A DNA stretch of 64,000 nucleotides from Siphonodentalium dalli (taxonomy: Eukaryota; Mollusca; Scaphopoda; Gadilida; Siphonodentaliidae): positions 54,371,949 through 54,435,948 of the forward strand of contig CP136065.1 in the NCBI GenBank assembly GCA_032622095.1, in the 5' to 3' direction. Below are positions 36,343 through 48,174 of this stretch, piece by piece; within the stretch, counting starts at the first letter, position 1, and every line of letters starts with the position of its first letter. Made by a program: the position numbers and the translations under genes. Under the pieces are notes generated by a model. It did no database searches. It was not told the DNA's origin and saw only the letters and a program-made list of their open reading frames with translations.

Positions 36343-39300
36343 AGCCGTAATTTCGCTAAAATCCGGTTTGAGAATCCAAAGCCGATTACGGGGGGCGGAG
36401 CTAATTTCGGATTCTAGGTCAGATTTTGAAATCCACGTGGTCTCCGAAAATCTCTCCCAGCGTCAAACATGGCTCATGTATTTGACAAAAGTATCATTTT
36501 TATCTTATATTTATAAAGTGCATGTTTGTTGTGAAATCATGCTTTGCTTCTATGTGTATATACACGGCACATAATTTGCTGACAATCCGACTTAATCGCA
36601 TCTTTTTTTTTCAAGTTAAAGTGTGTTTATTGATGATGGCAAGCATATCTAAACATGACAGCTCTAAGCCTCCTGAATCAAATTCCGAAGATGTTGTGAA
36701 GAACACACGAAACTTGTCGGTTGAACAGGGACGTGACGACAGGGTTGATTGGGTGTCTCGACCCCCACCCCGATTTTTGGTACAATTTGCTAAGCTGTGC
36801 AGTCATTCATACGTGAGGAAAATCAGGATTATTTTGACTAACTGTTTCAAATAATGATACGTACAAGCCAACAAACGCAACAAACAAACAAACCCGATTT
36901 TAAATAAATACATATACAAATTTATGACTAACTCGGGAGAGGGGGTGTCCAGTGATCTGTATATATGTTCAACTTGTTTTGGTAGTCATGTTGCTTTGCC
37001 ATTACTAATTATTTATTTTTTCAGTGTGATAACATATGGGAGAGGGGGTACCCTTAAGTGAGTCAGTACTTGTCCCCCAATTCCTTTGTATGTATAAACA
37101 AATGTATGTGTTATATATCATGTGTTATCTAAATTTGACATATATTTGAAATAAATATATCTAAACTAAACGTTGGTACATTCCAGCAGTCGGAAATTTC
37201 ATGCATGACACAACATTAGTTGGACATTAATTTGACACCATATATAGGTTGGCATTGTTCGCATTGTTTGATTTTTTTCAACCAGTAAAAGTTGGTAATT
37301 TTCCAATCTTAGTGTTTGTCAGATTGGATATTTCCAAGGGGAGCAAATTGAATTCTGCGAACCTGTGCGATTGATGTTTGGTTCAAAGGGGGGGGGGTGC
37401 AGTTGACCGTAAATTTGAGGAAACTTCTAGCCACGTCCCTAGAACATTTGTCTGTTGTCTATACAGAGACTATTGTGCAAAACGACTGCATTTAACGAAA
37501 CAAAACATGTTAAACATGAAATTGCTATAACATTAAGACTAGATGATAGTACATACGTGTATCTGATAATCCATCGATACCATATAATCCTACTATTTCT
37601 TGAATAAGAAGAAACATTATAATAACGAACACAGCAGAAGACATATCCATGCAGGTGCATATGAACTCGGTCAATGGTGACGTATCCGCCAAATTCGAAA
37701 TCGACATGCGTTCGGGCGGTATTTTAAGGATGGAATTATGAAATGGACATATGAAAGTGACAATCAACAATGATTTGCAATTTATTCGCCATCAACCGAA
37801 GTGCTCCCCCAGCGTCACTATCAATAGCGTTATTGTTTGGCTAATTTCAGTAATATTCTCCCAGTTTACATTCAATAAAACAAATTTGTCTCCGCATTTA
37901 AAATTCTTTGATATAGATCGTTTATATTATGCAATAATTTGTACATAAGAGACGGATTCTTATGTTTTATTGTGTTTTTAAACTCCGAGGTGGCGAAATC
38001 TCGGTTTGTTTACATTACGAACATTTGAGTCCGTAATCGGAATCCGAATCCCTATCGGATTTTAGCGAAATTAGGATCACGGTCTGTTCGTTTACTGATT
38101 CTGGAAATTTGTGGTCTGTTCTTTTGCCGAACCAAGTCGTACGGGGACAAACCTGTAATCTGAATCCAGAATCCAAAACGGATTTTAGCGAAATAACGCC
38201 TCAGAGGCGTTATTTCGCTAAAATCCGATTTGGATTCTGGATTCAGATTACAGATTTGTCCCCGTACGACTTGGTTCGGCAAAAGAACAGACCACAAATT
38301 TCCAGAATCAGTAAACGAACAGACCGTAATCCTAATTTCGTGGGAATCCGATAGGGATTCGGATTCCGATTACGGACTCAAATGTTCGTAATGTAAACAA
38401 ACCGAGATTTCGCCACCTCAGAGTTTAAAAACACAATAAAACATAAGAATCCGTCTCTTGTGTACAAATTATTGCAGAATATAAACGATCTATATCAAAG
38501 AATTTTAAATGCGGAGACAAATTTGTTTTATTGAATGTAAACTGGGAGAATATTACTGAAATTAGCCAAATAATAACGCTATTGATAGTAACGCTGGGGG
38601 AGCACTTCGGTTGATGGCGAAGAAATTGCAATTCATTGTTGATTGTCACTTTCATATGTCCATTTCATAATTCCATCCTTAAAATACCACTCGAACGCAT
38701 GTCGATTTCGAATTCGGCGGATACGTCACCATTGACCGAGTTCATATGCACCTGTATGGATATGTCTTCTGCTGTGTTCGTTATTATAATGTTTCTTCTT
38801 ATTCAAGAAATAGTAGGATTATATGGTATCGATGGATTATCAGATACACGTATGTACTATCATCTAGTCTTAATGTTATAGCAATTTCACGTTTAACATG
38901 TTTTGTTTCGTTAAATGCAGTCGTTTTGCACAATAGTCTCTGTATAGACAACAGACACATGTTCTAGGGACGTGGCTAGAAGTTTCCTCAAATTTACGGC
39001 CAACTGCACCCCCCCCCCCCCCTTGAACCAAACATCAATCTCACAGGTTCGCAGAATTCAATTTGCTCCCCTTGGAAATATCCAATCTGACAAACACTAA
39101 GATTGGAAAATTACCAACTTTTACTGGTTGAAAAAAATCAAACAATGAGAACAATGCCAACCTATATATGGTGTCAAATTAATGTCCAACTAATGTTGTG
39201 TCATGCATGAAATTTCCGACTGCTGGAATGTACCAAAGTTTAGTTTAGATATATTTATTTCAAATATATGTCAAATTTAGATAACACATGATATATAACA

Positions 39301-40069
39301 CATACATTTGTTTATACATACAAAGGAATTGGGGGACAAGTACTGACTCACTTAAGGGTACCCCCTCTCCCAAATGTTATTACACTGAAAAAATAAATAA
39401 TTAGTAATGGCAAAGCAACGTACATGACTACCAAAACAAGTTGAACATATATACAGATCACTGGACACCCCCTCTCCCGAGTTAGTCATAAGTTTGTATA
39501 TGTATTTATTTAAAATCGGGTTTGTTTGTTTGTTGCGTTTGTTGGCTTGTACGTATCATTATTTGAAACAGTTAGTCAAAATAATCCTGATTTTCCTCAC
39601 GTATGAATGACTGCACAGCTTAGCAAATTGTACCAAAAATCGGGGTGGGGGTCGAGACACACAAGCAACCCCTGTCGTCACGTCCCTGTTCAACTGACAA
39701 GTTTTGTGTGTTCTTCACAACATCTTTGGAATTTGATTCAGGAGGCCTAGAGATGTCATGTTTAGATATGCTTGCCAACATCAATAAACACACTTTAACT
39801 TGAAAAAAAAATGCGATTAAGTCGGATTGGCAGCAAATTATGTGCCGTGTATATACACATAGACGAAAAGCATGATTTCACAACAAACATGCACTTTATA
39901 AATATAAGATACAAATGATACTTTTGTCAAATACATGAGCCATGTTTGACGCTGGGAGAGATTTTCGGAGACCACGTGGATTTCAAAATCTGACCTAGAA
40001 TCCGAAATTAGCTCCGCCCCCCGTAATCGGCTTTGGATTCTCAATCCGGATTTTAGCGAAATTACGGCT
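36343..40069. mobile_element. Giant near-perfect palindrome, 3.7 kb, inserted in the large element
   Basis: Two arms of about 1.86 kb meet at 38203 with essentially no spacer (ACGCCTC-A-GAGGCGT). Long stretches of the arms match with few differences, so every open frame in one arm has its mirror in the other. The ends AGCCGTAATTTCGC and GCGAAATTACGGCT lie between two copies of CTG (36340-36342 and 40070-40072). Joining the flanks restores a block of the surrounding element (CAATCCCTGGCGACAAC), so the palindrome is an insertion with a 3-bp duplication. The motif ATTTCGCTAAAATCC of the ends recurs at the centre. No coding frame was recognised. Confidence 0.85.
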
Positions 40070-40084
40070 CTGGCGACAACTTTA

Positions 40085-41020
40085 GTTAGAATTTTATGAC
40101 ATTGAACGGCGGAATAAATTTTGGACTATTATTTTACCAATTGATAAGATGTATTATTGGTGAAACTAATGTTTCATATGACATGCCATTCTATATGGTC
40201 ATTAAAATAGTATACATTTTACCACTGGAGACATTCCTTTTCTGGAATTTTCGTATGTCGCTTCACTAAGTCCTAACATAACAACTGAATGCCATATTGG
40301 ACGCCATCTTGGAGTTTGATACTCATCTAATAGTGAATATGGTTGGAAATTAGCATTTTACACTTGTTTTGTGTGTTCTACACTAAATAAAAGGAAATAC
40401 TACGCACTATTCTATCATTCTGGGATCCAATTCTCGGCGATGGCTATACTTAGCTTTTTATGACATTGGGGGGGGGTTAAGTTTTTGCCTATTATTGCAA
40501 TATTTATAGGATCAGGAAAATAAAGTTAATACCGTCTGGTAGAAAATATTCCAGTCTTTCCAAACATATATGACAAGATAAGCTCAATCCAGCGGGCTAG
40601 TTTTGTACAGAGTTGACGGGCGACAGTTTCTCTGAATCGTCATGATGTTTTGACGCAGAACGTTACATTCTCCACCATGACGTCGTGAAATCTCAAACAA
40701 ACCAGACAAAATAAGAACTTTCCGATCTAGTATCACCATGTACCCCATAATAACAAATAAAACGTTCTGTTTTTGATGATGTGCTTAACTTTTAACCAAT
40801 TGTGTATAGCTGGACAACCGCTGAAAACAGACTAATTTTTCGGTAGGGTACCTTCACAAATAGTCTTACCATACATAGCTGCCACCAATTCCGGTAAGGC
40901 CAAGAATCATTTTCATAAATGAGATATATTTACCATCCAGAAAAAGTTGGTTTCAACTTGTTCTACCAAGGGTAGGGGTATCTCGAAAACTAAGGCCCTT
41001 TTTGGATTTGGCCGCTCCTC
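40085..41020 (-). repeat. Right terminal inverted repeat of the large element
   Basis: Inverse of 31606-32480. It contains CATATTGGACGCCATCTTGG, CTAGTTTTGTACAGAGTTGA, AAAACGTTCTGTTTTTGATG and GCCACCAATTCCGG in the expected order. Confidence 0.8.
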
Positions 41021-41154
41021 TATATAGCTAACTTGTGAGAGGCGTTAATAATGTTATGCTGAGCACTCAATAGAATGATAAAGAAGGAAAGTTCAGGTAA
41101 ATTGATTGTATTGTGTGAATGAACTAATTTCATTTCAAACATTTCTCCACTAAA

Positions 41155-42440
41155 TGTTGGATGCAGTGTGTCCCCCAATGGATTCAAATTTGAAACCCAA
41201 GACGGCTCCAGACGCCCACGTTTTTTAACAAATTTCGGAAGAATTGGATAGCTTCCATCTAAAGGTCACACCAAAGAACCATGTGAAGTTTGGATGAGGG
41301 GTATGGCTTATAGGGAGTGCCAAAGGATTTTAGTCATGAAAGCAATACAATCCAAGATGGCCGCTGGTGAACATGTTTTTGAACGGATTTCAGAAAACAT
41401 CGTTGGTGACGATCGGATGAGGGATGTGGCCTGTATGTTGTGCCGAAGGATTTGGTCATGCAAATAGTAAAATCCAAGATGGCCACTGGCAGCATTGTTT
41501 TTTAACAAATATCAGAAAACATCATTGGCTCCCATCTCGAGGTTGCCCTGATGCATGTGAAATTTGGTAATGGTCGGACGAGCGATGTGGTCTGTAGGGT
41601 GTGCCAAAGGATTTAGTCATGCAAAGAGTAAAATACAAGATGGATGCAGGCGGCCATGTTTTAATTGGTAATCATTCAAATTTGATAGCTCTCATCTCAT
41701 GCCTGTAAATTTACAAAACATTTCATAGATATTTGCGAGCTGCAGGGTGTGCCGATGCATTCAAATTTGAAATCCAAGATGGCTCCTGGCAGCCATGTTT
41801 TTTAACGAATTTCAGAAATAATCGATAGCTCCCATTTAGAGGTCACTCCGGAGATCAGTTTGAAGGTTGATGGCGATCGGATGAAGGATGTGGACTGCAG
41901 GGTGTGCCAAAGGATTTAGTCCAAGATGGCTGCTGGCGGGCATGTTTTTTAACAAATTTTCGAAATAATCGATGGCTCCCATCTAGAGGCCACCTGTAGA
42001 TCCATATGAAATTTGTTTGGTGGCGATTAAATGAGGTATGTGATCTGTAGGGTGTGCCAAAGGATTCAGTCATGCAAAGAGTAAAATTCAAGATTGCTTA
42101 GTCGGCTATGTTTTTAATAAAAACAATCACTAAAATTTGATAGTTCCCATCTATAAGTGATCCTAAACATGCCTGTAAATATTCAAAACATTTCTCCGAT
42201 AAATGCGGACTGCAGGGCGTGTCGATGGATTCAAATTTGAATTCCAAAATGGCTGCTGGTGGCCTTGTTTTTAAACAAATTTCGGACAAAATCGATGGCT
42301 CCCAGCTAGAGGTCACCCTGAAGATCCATAGGAAGTTTGGCGACGATCGGATGAGGGATGTGGCCTGTAGGGTCAGTCAAAGGAAATTGTTGAAGGACGA
42401 CTCGCGCACGCACACCCAGTTGACAACCCATGGCAAACTT
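41155..42440 (+). repeat. Diverged tandem repeat of about 150 bp (CCAAGATGGC type)
   Basis: About eight irregular units, each with AATCCAAGATGGC(C/T)GC, a TTTTTTAACAAATTTC-like run, CGATCGGATGAGGGATGTGG and AGGGTGTGCCAAAGGATT. Frames across it are artefacts. Confidence 0.8.
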
Positions 42441-42699
42441 TACAAAGTAAAGTTGAGCTAAATATGGCTAAAAAAAAAGACACATTATAGCCATCATATT
42501 CCACACTAAGTCACATATCAAATTGGTGGGGGGGTGTGACACATTCGGGCCTGAGTTTAGAGGTAGAGATATGACAATAAGGGTATCAGTCATCCTTGCC
42601 GGTCGTCTGACAAATGCCATTTATAACTACAACAGTTATATATACAAGACAGTCAATGACTGTTGAGTCGCGTACCTGACAATAATGGCTGAGAAGACT
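42441..42699. other. Unassigned spacer
   Basis: Short sequence with a G run and a TATAGCCATCATATTCC-like stretch. No gene seen. Confidence 0.4.
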
Positions 42700-43400
42700 A
42701 GGTTTATGGTTTAATAACTACTATGGAGGGAAAGAGTTATGTCCCTGATCCTTGATCCGGTGACGCCATTTAATTATTATCCCAAGGACACTTCATACCA
42801 AATAAAAAATAAATAGCCCTGACGGTTCTTCAGAAGAAGACGTTTTAAGAGTTAGTATGGATGGAAAGAGTTATGACACCGTCTCTGCCCATATTTGACC
42901 TGGTGACCCCTTTGAAGAAATATGAATCCCATTCATCTCAAGAACCATCTATACCAAATGCAAGCTAAATAGGCCTGATGATTCTGGAGAAGAAGTTCTT
43001 AATAATTACTACAGAGGGAAAAAGAGTAGTACCTGGCTCTGCCCCCATTTGACCCAGTGACTCCATTTGAACAAATCTAAATCCCAGTCAACCAAGAACC
43101 ATCTATACCAAATATAAGTTGAATAGGCCTGATGGTTCTGGAGAAGACGACATTTACAAAATTACTGTATGGAGGTAAAGAGTTTTGACCCTGGATCTGC
43201 CCATATTTGACCTGGTGGCTGCCATTGAAAAATATGAATTCCAGTCACCCAAGGACCCTCCATACCAAAATGTAAGCTGAATATGCCCGATTGTTCTTGA
43301 AAAGAAGACGTTTTAAGAATTACTATAGATGGAATAAGTTATGTCCCTATTTGACCCGGTGACCCCATTTGAACAAATCTGGATCCCAAACCTAAAATCT
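42700..43400 (+). repeat. Diverged tandem repeat of about 150 bp (GACCYGGTGACCCC type)
   Basis: Four to five units, each containing a GGAAAGAGTTATG-like word, CCCATTTGACCCGGTGACC, ATCCCAGTCACCCAAG-like, CCATCTATACCAAATG and GGTTCTGGAGAAGAAG. To my knowledge this type is common in molluscan introns. Confidence 0.8.
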
Positions 43401-43515
43401 TAAACATGGCCCATACAAATAATGAGAGCGTGGATCTCTTATGTCGAGACAGTTGAAAACACTGAATATGTTTTTGCATTTAGTAATTGGTAAAATCTGA
43501 CTCTAACTGTAGGAT

Positions 43516-43586
43516 AGATCATGCAATGAATCTCTACTTTAGCTATTTATGGGCGTATCCAGAGTAGAGATTCATGGCATGATCTA
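43516..43586. repeat. Hairpin, about 70 bp
   Basis: AGATCATGCAATGAATCTCT and the inverse AGAGATTCATGGCATGATCT are separated by a loop of about 30 bases. Confidence 0.75.
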
Positions 43587-44534
43587 ATTGTATGATTGAG
43601 ATTAATATTGAGTTATTGACCACCATTAGATTGGGATGTGAATTCTACACAAAAATCATAGCTGATTGGGTGAATAAATTATAATTTATTACATGATCAT
43701 ATGGCATAAGCATACAATGCCAGCTTTACATGCATAACAACTTGTGATGTCAAATGAAATAACATATCTGTTCTACAATATTTGATACCCGACAAAAGTG
43801 AACATTGCTTCTACATGTATATAAAATTGTTTGGTTAAATTTGACATACCAACATAAATCGTGAATCCATTCAAACCCACACATATCAATGACAAGAAAC
43901 ATGGTTTTTGAAGAGATGATTATAGGAAGAGTGAAACTGTTTAGTATTGTGCATAAACATATCACCATTAATAACACCAATGGGACGGTTCATAAATACA
44001 TCTATTGTATGCTTGCCAATAAAATAGCAGTAAATTACTTGTCCAGGTTGTGGTAAAAAGTCCCAAGACTCATACAAGCAAAACACATACTATACACAAC
44101 ATTGTATAATAACTTTATAGTACGTATCTCTTAGAAGATACAGCGAAATACGATTTTGTTATTTCATTGTATCTTTTTGTTATTTCACTGTAGCTTGAAG
44201 AATGACGTCATCTCTTGATAGGGGTTTGCTACCTATCAGCTGATCCATGTCAGATATTTCAGAAAACCAGGTATTGCTTTCCTTGTATTGTTTAATTTGC
44301 TGTGCTATTAAAAGTTAAAATGCTGCATAACATAGCAACTTTAAGCATTAAATATAATAAGTGCATATAATAAAAAGAAAACATGCAGTCTTTGTTTGAA
44401 TACCTGAAACATCTCATTCGTGTTTGGGAAAGAAATATCAAATTTTCATTCATGGCTTGCAGCTGCTTGTGAAAATTCAATATTTCTTTAGATACTCTTG
44501 AGATATTTTGCTATACAAACAAAAACTGTAGGTA
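43587..44534. other. Unassigned, with a partial foldback at 44035-44120
   Basis: 44035-44120 contains CTTGTCCAGGTTGTGGT and CACAACATTGTATAATAAC, an arm of the 18521-18687 family. A minus-strand frame near 44390-44480 (FHKQLQAMNENLIFLSQTRM) ends at AG/GTATTC and looks mildly coding, but its acceptor is poor and it is not called as an exon. Confidence 0.4.
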
Positions 44535-44710
44535 CAGTAATGCCATAAATAATCGACTCCTTAACCACAGCAGAATTATGGGTAACTTTTCAGGATTTAG
44601 TCGGAAATATGGCTTGTTGCCATTCATCGGAAAGCTCTCTGTGACTAAATCCTGAAAAGTTAACCATAATTATGCTGTGGTTAAGGAGTCGATTAATTAG
44701 GGCTTTACTG
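44535..44710. mobile_element. pogo-like MITE, copy 1
   Basis: A 176-bp element bounded by TA at 44533-44534 and 44711-44712, with TIRs starting CAGTAATGCC / CAGTAAAGCCC and continuing TAATCGACTCCTTAACCACA. CAG termini with TA target sites are typical of pogo/Tigger-type mariner relatives. A second copy lies at 49862. Confidence 0.75.
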
Positions 44711-44983
44711 TATTCTCTGTATATTTCAACATTTATACTAGGTAAGGGCCATCAGAAAAGATCAATGTGGCCCCAAATTGAGTGAGGGATTGTCCGTAAA
44801 ACCAAATATTGATTTGCTCCGTATATAATAATAATTCGAAATGAATTATCATTCTCATAAAATTTCTCCATCACTAAAACAGAGATGGCCCTCAAACATG
44901 GACGAGATGTTAACAGCCATCCGTAGTATGAAGTAAAAGATAACAAAAAATAGGATGCAAACAAATAATCAGTAATAATATTA

Positions 44984-45352
44984 GTACGTGGGCTAGAAAC
45001 ACCCCCATGCACCCACCACAAGATCCTCCGAAAGTGGTATCATTTTGTTTATTAGACCTTTCTGAATAAGATTAGGCAATGTTACCAAAAAATCTGTAGG
45101 GATGGAAACTAGTTTCCCGCCATTTTTCAAAATGGCAGCCGCGAAAAATTACCTTTTCTTATATTTCAGGTTCTGATGCACCTAGAAGCATAATTTTGGT
45201 GTCTATACCCATGTTTTCAGGGTCAACAAATACATTGAAGTAAATGGGAATTGAATTTGACCAACCGGAAACTGGTTTTCCGCCATTTTCCAAGATGGCC
45301 GCCAAAAATCCCAATTTTTACCCTGCATGGGGGGTGTTTCTAGCCCACGTAC
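44984..45352. mobile_element. TA-flanked MITE with GTACGTGGGC TIR
   Basis: The left end GTACGTGGGCTAGAAACACC and right end GGTGTTTCTAGCCCACGTAC are exact inverses at least 28 bases long. TA flanks both sides. The interior includes two CGCCATTTTYCAARATGG palindromes. Length 369 bp, non-coding. Confidence 0.8.
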
Positions 45353-45354
45353 TA

Positions 45355-45782
45355 TATCATTGGCTGATGACAACTCGAAGATAATGTTTCCTAAATTGCA
45401 ACTATTTATCGCATTCAATTATGAATATATCGCCTGTTTCCGTATTATAAAATTTGTCATGTTTCTCTATGCATGGGAAAATTTTCAACACATTATTTAT
45501 TAAGTTAAATATAACCAATCACGAAATTGTGTAATTCTCATCAGATTTTTAAAGATTCTGCCTTGCAATGAATTGTTACTAACCAATGAAATTGCGTATA
45601 ATAGCCAACATGACGCATGGTTACGTGGGAATCCAATTAGTAGAGAAATGGAATCTGAATAGGAATTATAAAGACATAAATCTGATAAGATTAACGCCGG
45701 CTTTTTGGAGAGACTGACGGTCATCATAAACGGTAATAGTTGTGAGAATATTAATCTACCTTGCATAAATAGTACTCAGCTT
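45355..45782. other. No gene seen
   Basis: AT-rich. A minus frame at 45500-45766 has no recognisable motif. Confidence 0.45.
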
Positions 45783-45786
45783 TTAA

Positions 45787-46030
45787 CCCTTCCATGACTG
45801 GAGCTTCCTGAAATTTTGCGAAAACTCTGTGCCAATGCATTCTCTTATATATGCGAGTCTCCCATAGGAAGTCTATAAGAGAATACATTGGCCTAACATT
45901 ATTTACCTTGACCTTGTAATTAAGCCAGTGCATTCTTTTATATATGCGAAGCTCCGATGAGGGACTCGCATATATGCACTGGCACAGGGTCTTTTAATGC
46001 TGCACCAGCGCAGCTCCGGTCATGAAAAGG
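45787..46030. mobile_element. Hairpin MITE, family A, copy 2
   Basis: A 244-bp copy flanked by TTAA at 45783-45786 and 46031-46034, with ends CCCTTCCATGACTGGAGC and CCGGTCATGAAAAGG. Both internal hairpins are present but partly shortened. Confidence 0.82.
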
Positions 46031-46249
46031 TTAATTTATAATGACTGGACACAAACATGGATCTATGATGGAAGACAGGTGCATACTATAAATGAAAGAT
46101 TGTCGCTCACGAACACTCTTCCAATATAGAGAAAGTTAACAAATTAGATAATACTACCTTTCAAACACACAAATAATTACAAAAGTGAAGGGAACCTGAA
46201 ATATAATACATGCATGATAAATGACGTTATCATTCCTGTTGGGTCTGCT

Positions 46250-46446
46250 TGCCATATTTGACAAATGCAAAAATAATTTGCATTTGGTAAAAATTATTTT
46301 CGTTTGGCAAAAGAATTGGCAATTGAGTTCTCAATTCGACAAGAATTTAGAAATGATATTTATCACGAAATTGGTCAGAAACCTTTCCATGGCTGGAACT
46401 TCCTGAAATTTTGCGAAAACCCTGTGCCAATACATTCTCTTATGAA
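46250..46446. repeat. TTTGGCAAAA repeat followed by a family A left fragment
   Basis: 46250-46320 contains TTTGACAAATGCAAAAATAA and TTTGGCAAAAG. 46379-46446 matches the first 68 bases of family A (CCTTTCCATGGCTGGAACTT to CATTCTCTTAT) and stops in the first hairpin. Confidence 0.6.
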
Positions 46447-46682
46447 ATGGTGTTGTCAAAAAATTATTTATAGTCAATATGAGAACATACCAGCAGTCCA
46501 TCTATTTTCACATGTACTTGTTGATGATAGATGTTTTACAGACGATCGTAAAATCTTCAAAGATAGCGAAAGCCTCGAGTCCCTTTAAGATATACAGAAT
46601 AGCAAGACACTTGTTCACAGAATGAATCGCAATTTTTACTAATTACACAGATAACATCTGCTGAGTATTCAAGGGAAATCAA

Positions 46683-46923
46683 CCCTTCCATGACTGGAGC
46701 TTCCTGAAATTTGCAAAAACCCTGTGCCAATGCATTCTCTTAAATATGCGAGTCTCCCATAGGGGGGCCTTGCATATATAAGAGAATGCATCGGCCTAAC
46801 AATATTTACCTTGACATTGTAAGCCAGTGCATTCTCTTATATATGGGAGACTCGCATATATAAGAGAATGCACTGGCACAGGGTCTTTAATGCAGCACAA
46901 ACACAGCTCCCATCATGATGGGG
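46683..46923. mobile_element. Hairpin MITE, family A, copy 3
   Basis: 241 bp; left end CCCTTCCATGACTGGAGC preceded by a degenerate ATCAA, right end CATCATGATGGGG followed by TTAA at 46924-46927. Two hairpin cassettes lie inside. Confidence 0.78.
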
Positions 46924-46961
46924 TTAAATAAAATGATTTCTGATGATTAAACATTTAAAGA

Positions 46962-47945
46962 TACCCTGTCCGATTTAACACACTTTATTTACTATTTCTT
47001 AGGCTTAGGGGATGAAAAATATTGTATTTGATATTTTTTTTTAACCCACCCTCCACAGCTCAAAGATCAGAGTTATTAAACTTCCATTTTTGAAATCTAT
47101 TTATGTTATCAACTTCGAATATTTGCCAGGTCAGCAAAAATTCTACCAGAGATATTATACAGACATGCGCGGATGCCATAACAAGAGTTTGTGAGGTCTT
47201 GCAAGAAGAAATTATTTTCAAAATAAAATATGATGAAAATTATCAAAATTGACAGTATCTTGTTACAGTGGGCATGCGGATACATAGGTATACTTATTCC
47301 CAGTTAAATAATCATGTTTTATTCAATACCAAGTCGACCAAGAAGATGTTATATACTTGCAGGGGAATTATGGTTCAAACCAGGCATCTCCATACGAAGT
47401 GTAGAAAATAAATAGATTTAAACAAAATTAAATCTAATAACTCTCTACATTGAAAGGTGGGTTCTTCAACTCAAATCAAATATTTTTAATCCCTAAAGAA
47501 ATAGTAATTTAGGGGTATTAACCCTTTACCCAACAGAAGGGCCCTGTGCCAATGCATTCTCTTATATATGCGAGTCGACCATAGGTCGCCTCGCATATAT
47601 AAGAGAATGCATTGGCTTAACACATTAAAAATTATAAAATTGTTAAAGAATGTAAGAAAAAATGGTAAAAAGTGTTAAAAAAACGATTTTTTTTAGGCCA
47701 ATGCATTCTCTTATATATGCGAGGCGACCTATGGTCGACTCGCATATATAAGAGAATGCATTGGCACAGGGCATAACTGTAACTATCACAATGTGGTCAA
47801 GGAGCCGGTTCCAATGATATCCATATTTGTATGGTTCTATTGAGACAGACCGAAGATATTTTAGGCTGTTGAAGCTTTATTTGGCCGGTTTTGGCCGGTT
47901 TGTTGGGTAAAGGGTTAAATCAGACAGGGAATCTCTAAAAGAAGA
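46962..47945. mobile_element. Family E element split by a hairpin MITE
   Basis: The left end is AGATACCCTGTCCGATTTAA and the right end, after the nested insertion, is AAATCAGACAGGGAATCTCT, which pair as TIRs. Inner arms share CTCAAATCAAATATTTTTAA with 12432-12912. The 47522-47914 element sits inside the right arm. Confidence 0.7.
47522..47914. mobile_element. Hairpin MITE, family B (CCCTTTACCCAACA ends), copy 1
   Basis: A 393-bp element with TTAA at 47518-47521 and 47915-47918 and perfect ends CCCTTTACCCAACA / TGTTGGGTAAAGGG. It carries two 67-bp hairpins, 47549-47615 and 47698-47764; the second is the exact inverse of the first, including the loop region. A near-identical copy is at 53633-53955, so the family moved recently. 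The TTAA duplication and CCC...GGG ends are the piggyBac signature. Confidence 0.88.
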
Positions 47946-48174
47946 CGTGTTGTGATATGACTGGACTGGAAGTCAAATTACAATTGGGGTTGCTGTGCAT
48001 GGGGTGGATGTGTAGGCAGATGAGGCTTAATACTATGAATTTACTGATAAAAATTATTGCACTAAAATAGGCACAAGTTGCATGGAATGAAAGCAACATA
48101 TTCTGGAATGTGTGACACTGCACCACTAACAACAGTCTCAAATATAATTGCATTTCTGATAGCCTATCGCAAAC
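47935..48174 (-). CDS. Possible next exon of the unidentified gene
   Basis: After an acceptor-like TTGGTAATACAG the minus strand keeps the phase of the exon at 48452 and reads VCDRLSEMQLYLRLLLVVQC for about 24 plausible codons. It then becomes hydrophobic and less convincing, and stops at 47935-47937. No good donor was found inside, and the last bases overlap a family E element. Only the first part is likely to be exon, if any. Confidence 0.3.
   Translation of the reverse strand, partial: VCDRLSEMQLYLRLLLVVQCHTFQNMLLSFHATCAYFSAIIFISKFIVLSLICLHIHPMHSNPNCNLTSSPVISQHVFF

Larger units (their letters stand above)
31606..41020. mobile_element. Large non-autonomous DNA element with TIRs of about 0.9 kb
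   Basis: The ends GAGGAGCGGCC (31606) and GGCCGCTCCTC (41020) are exact inverses, each bordered by TA. From there the two sides match as inverted repeats for roughly 0.9 kb with scattered differences. Inside the left TIR and beyond are head-to-tail blocks of about 370 bp containing CAAGATGGCGTCCAATATGG. Similar blocks lie inverted at 35340-36340. No transposase reading frame was recognised in 33130-35340. Without the 3.7 kb palindrome inserted at 36343 the element would be about 5.7 kb. The superfamily cannot be told; TA borders would suit several. Confidence 0.75.

Noticed and set aside
38052-38354. Two overlapping 81-codon frames on opposite strands with nearly the same protein
   Set aside because: They are mirror images at the centre of the 3.7 kb palindrome, an automatic result of the symmetry.
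44390-44480. Minus-strand exon candidate (FHKQLQAMNENLIFLSQTRM)
   Set aside because: Helix-like peptide and AG/GTATTC donor, but no convincing acceptor and no recognised partner.
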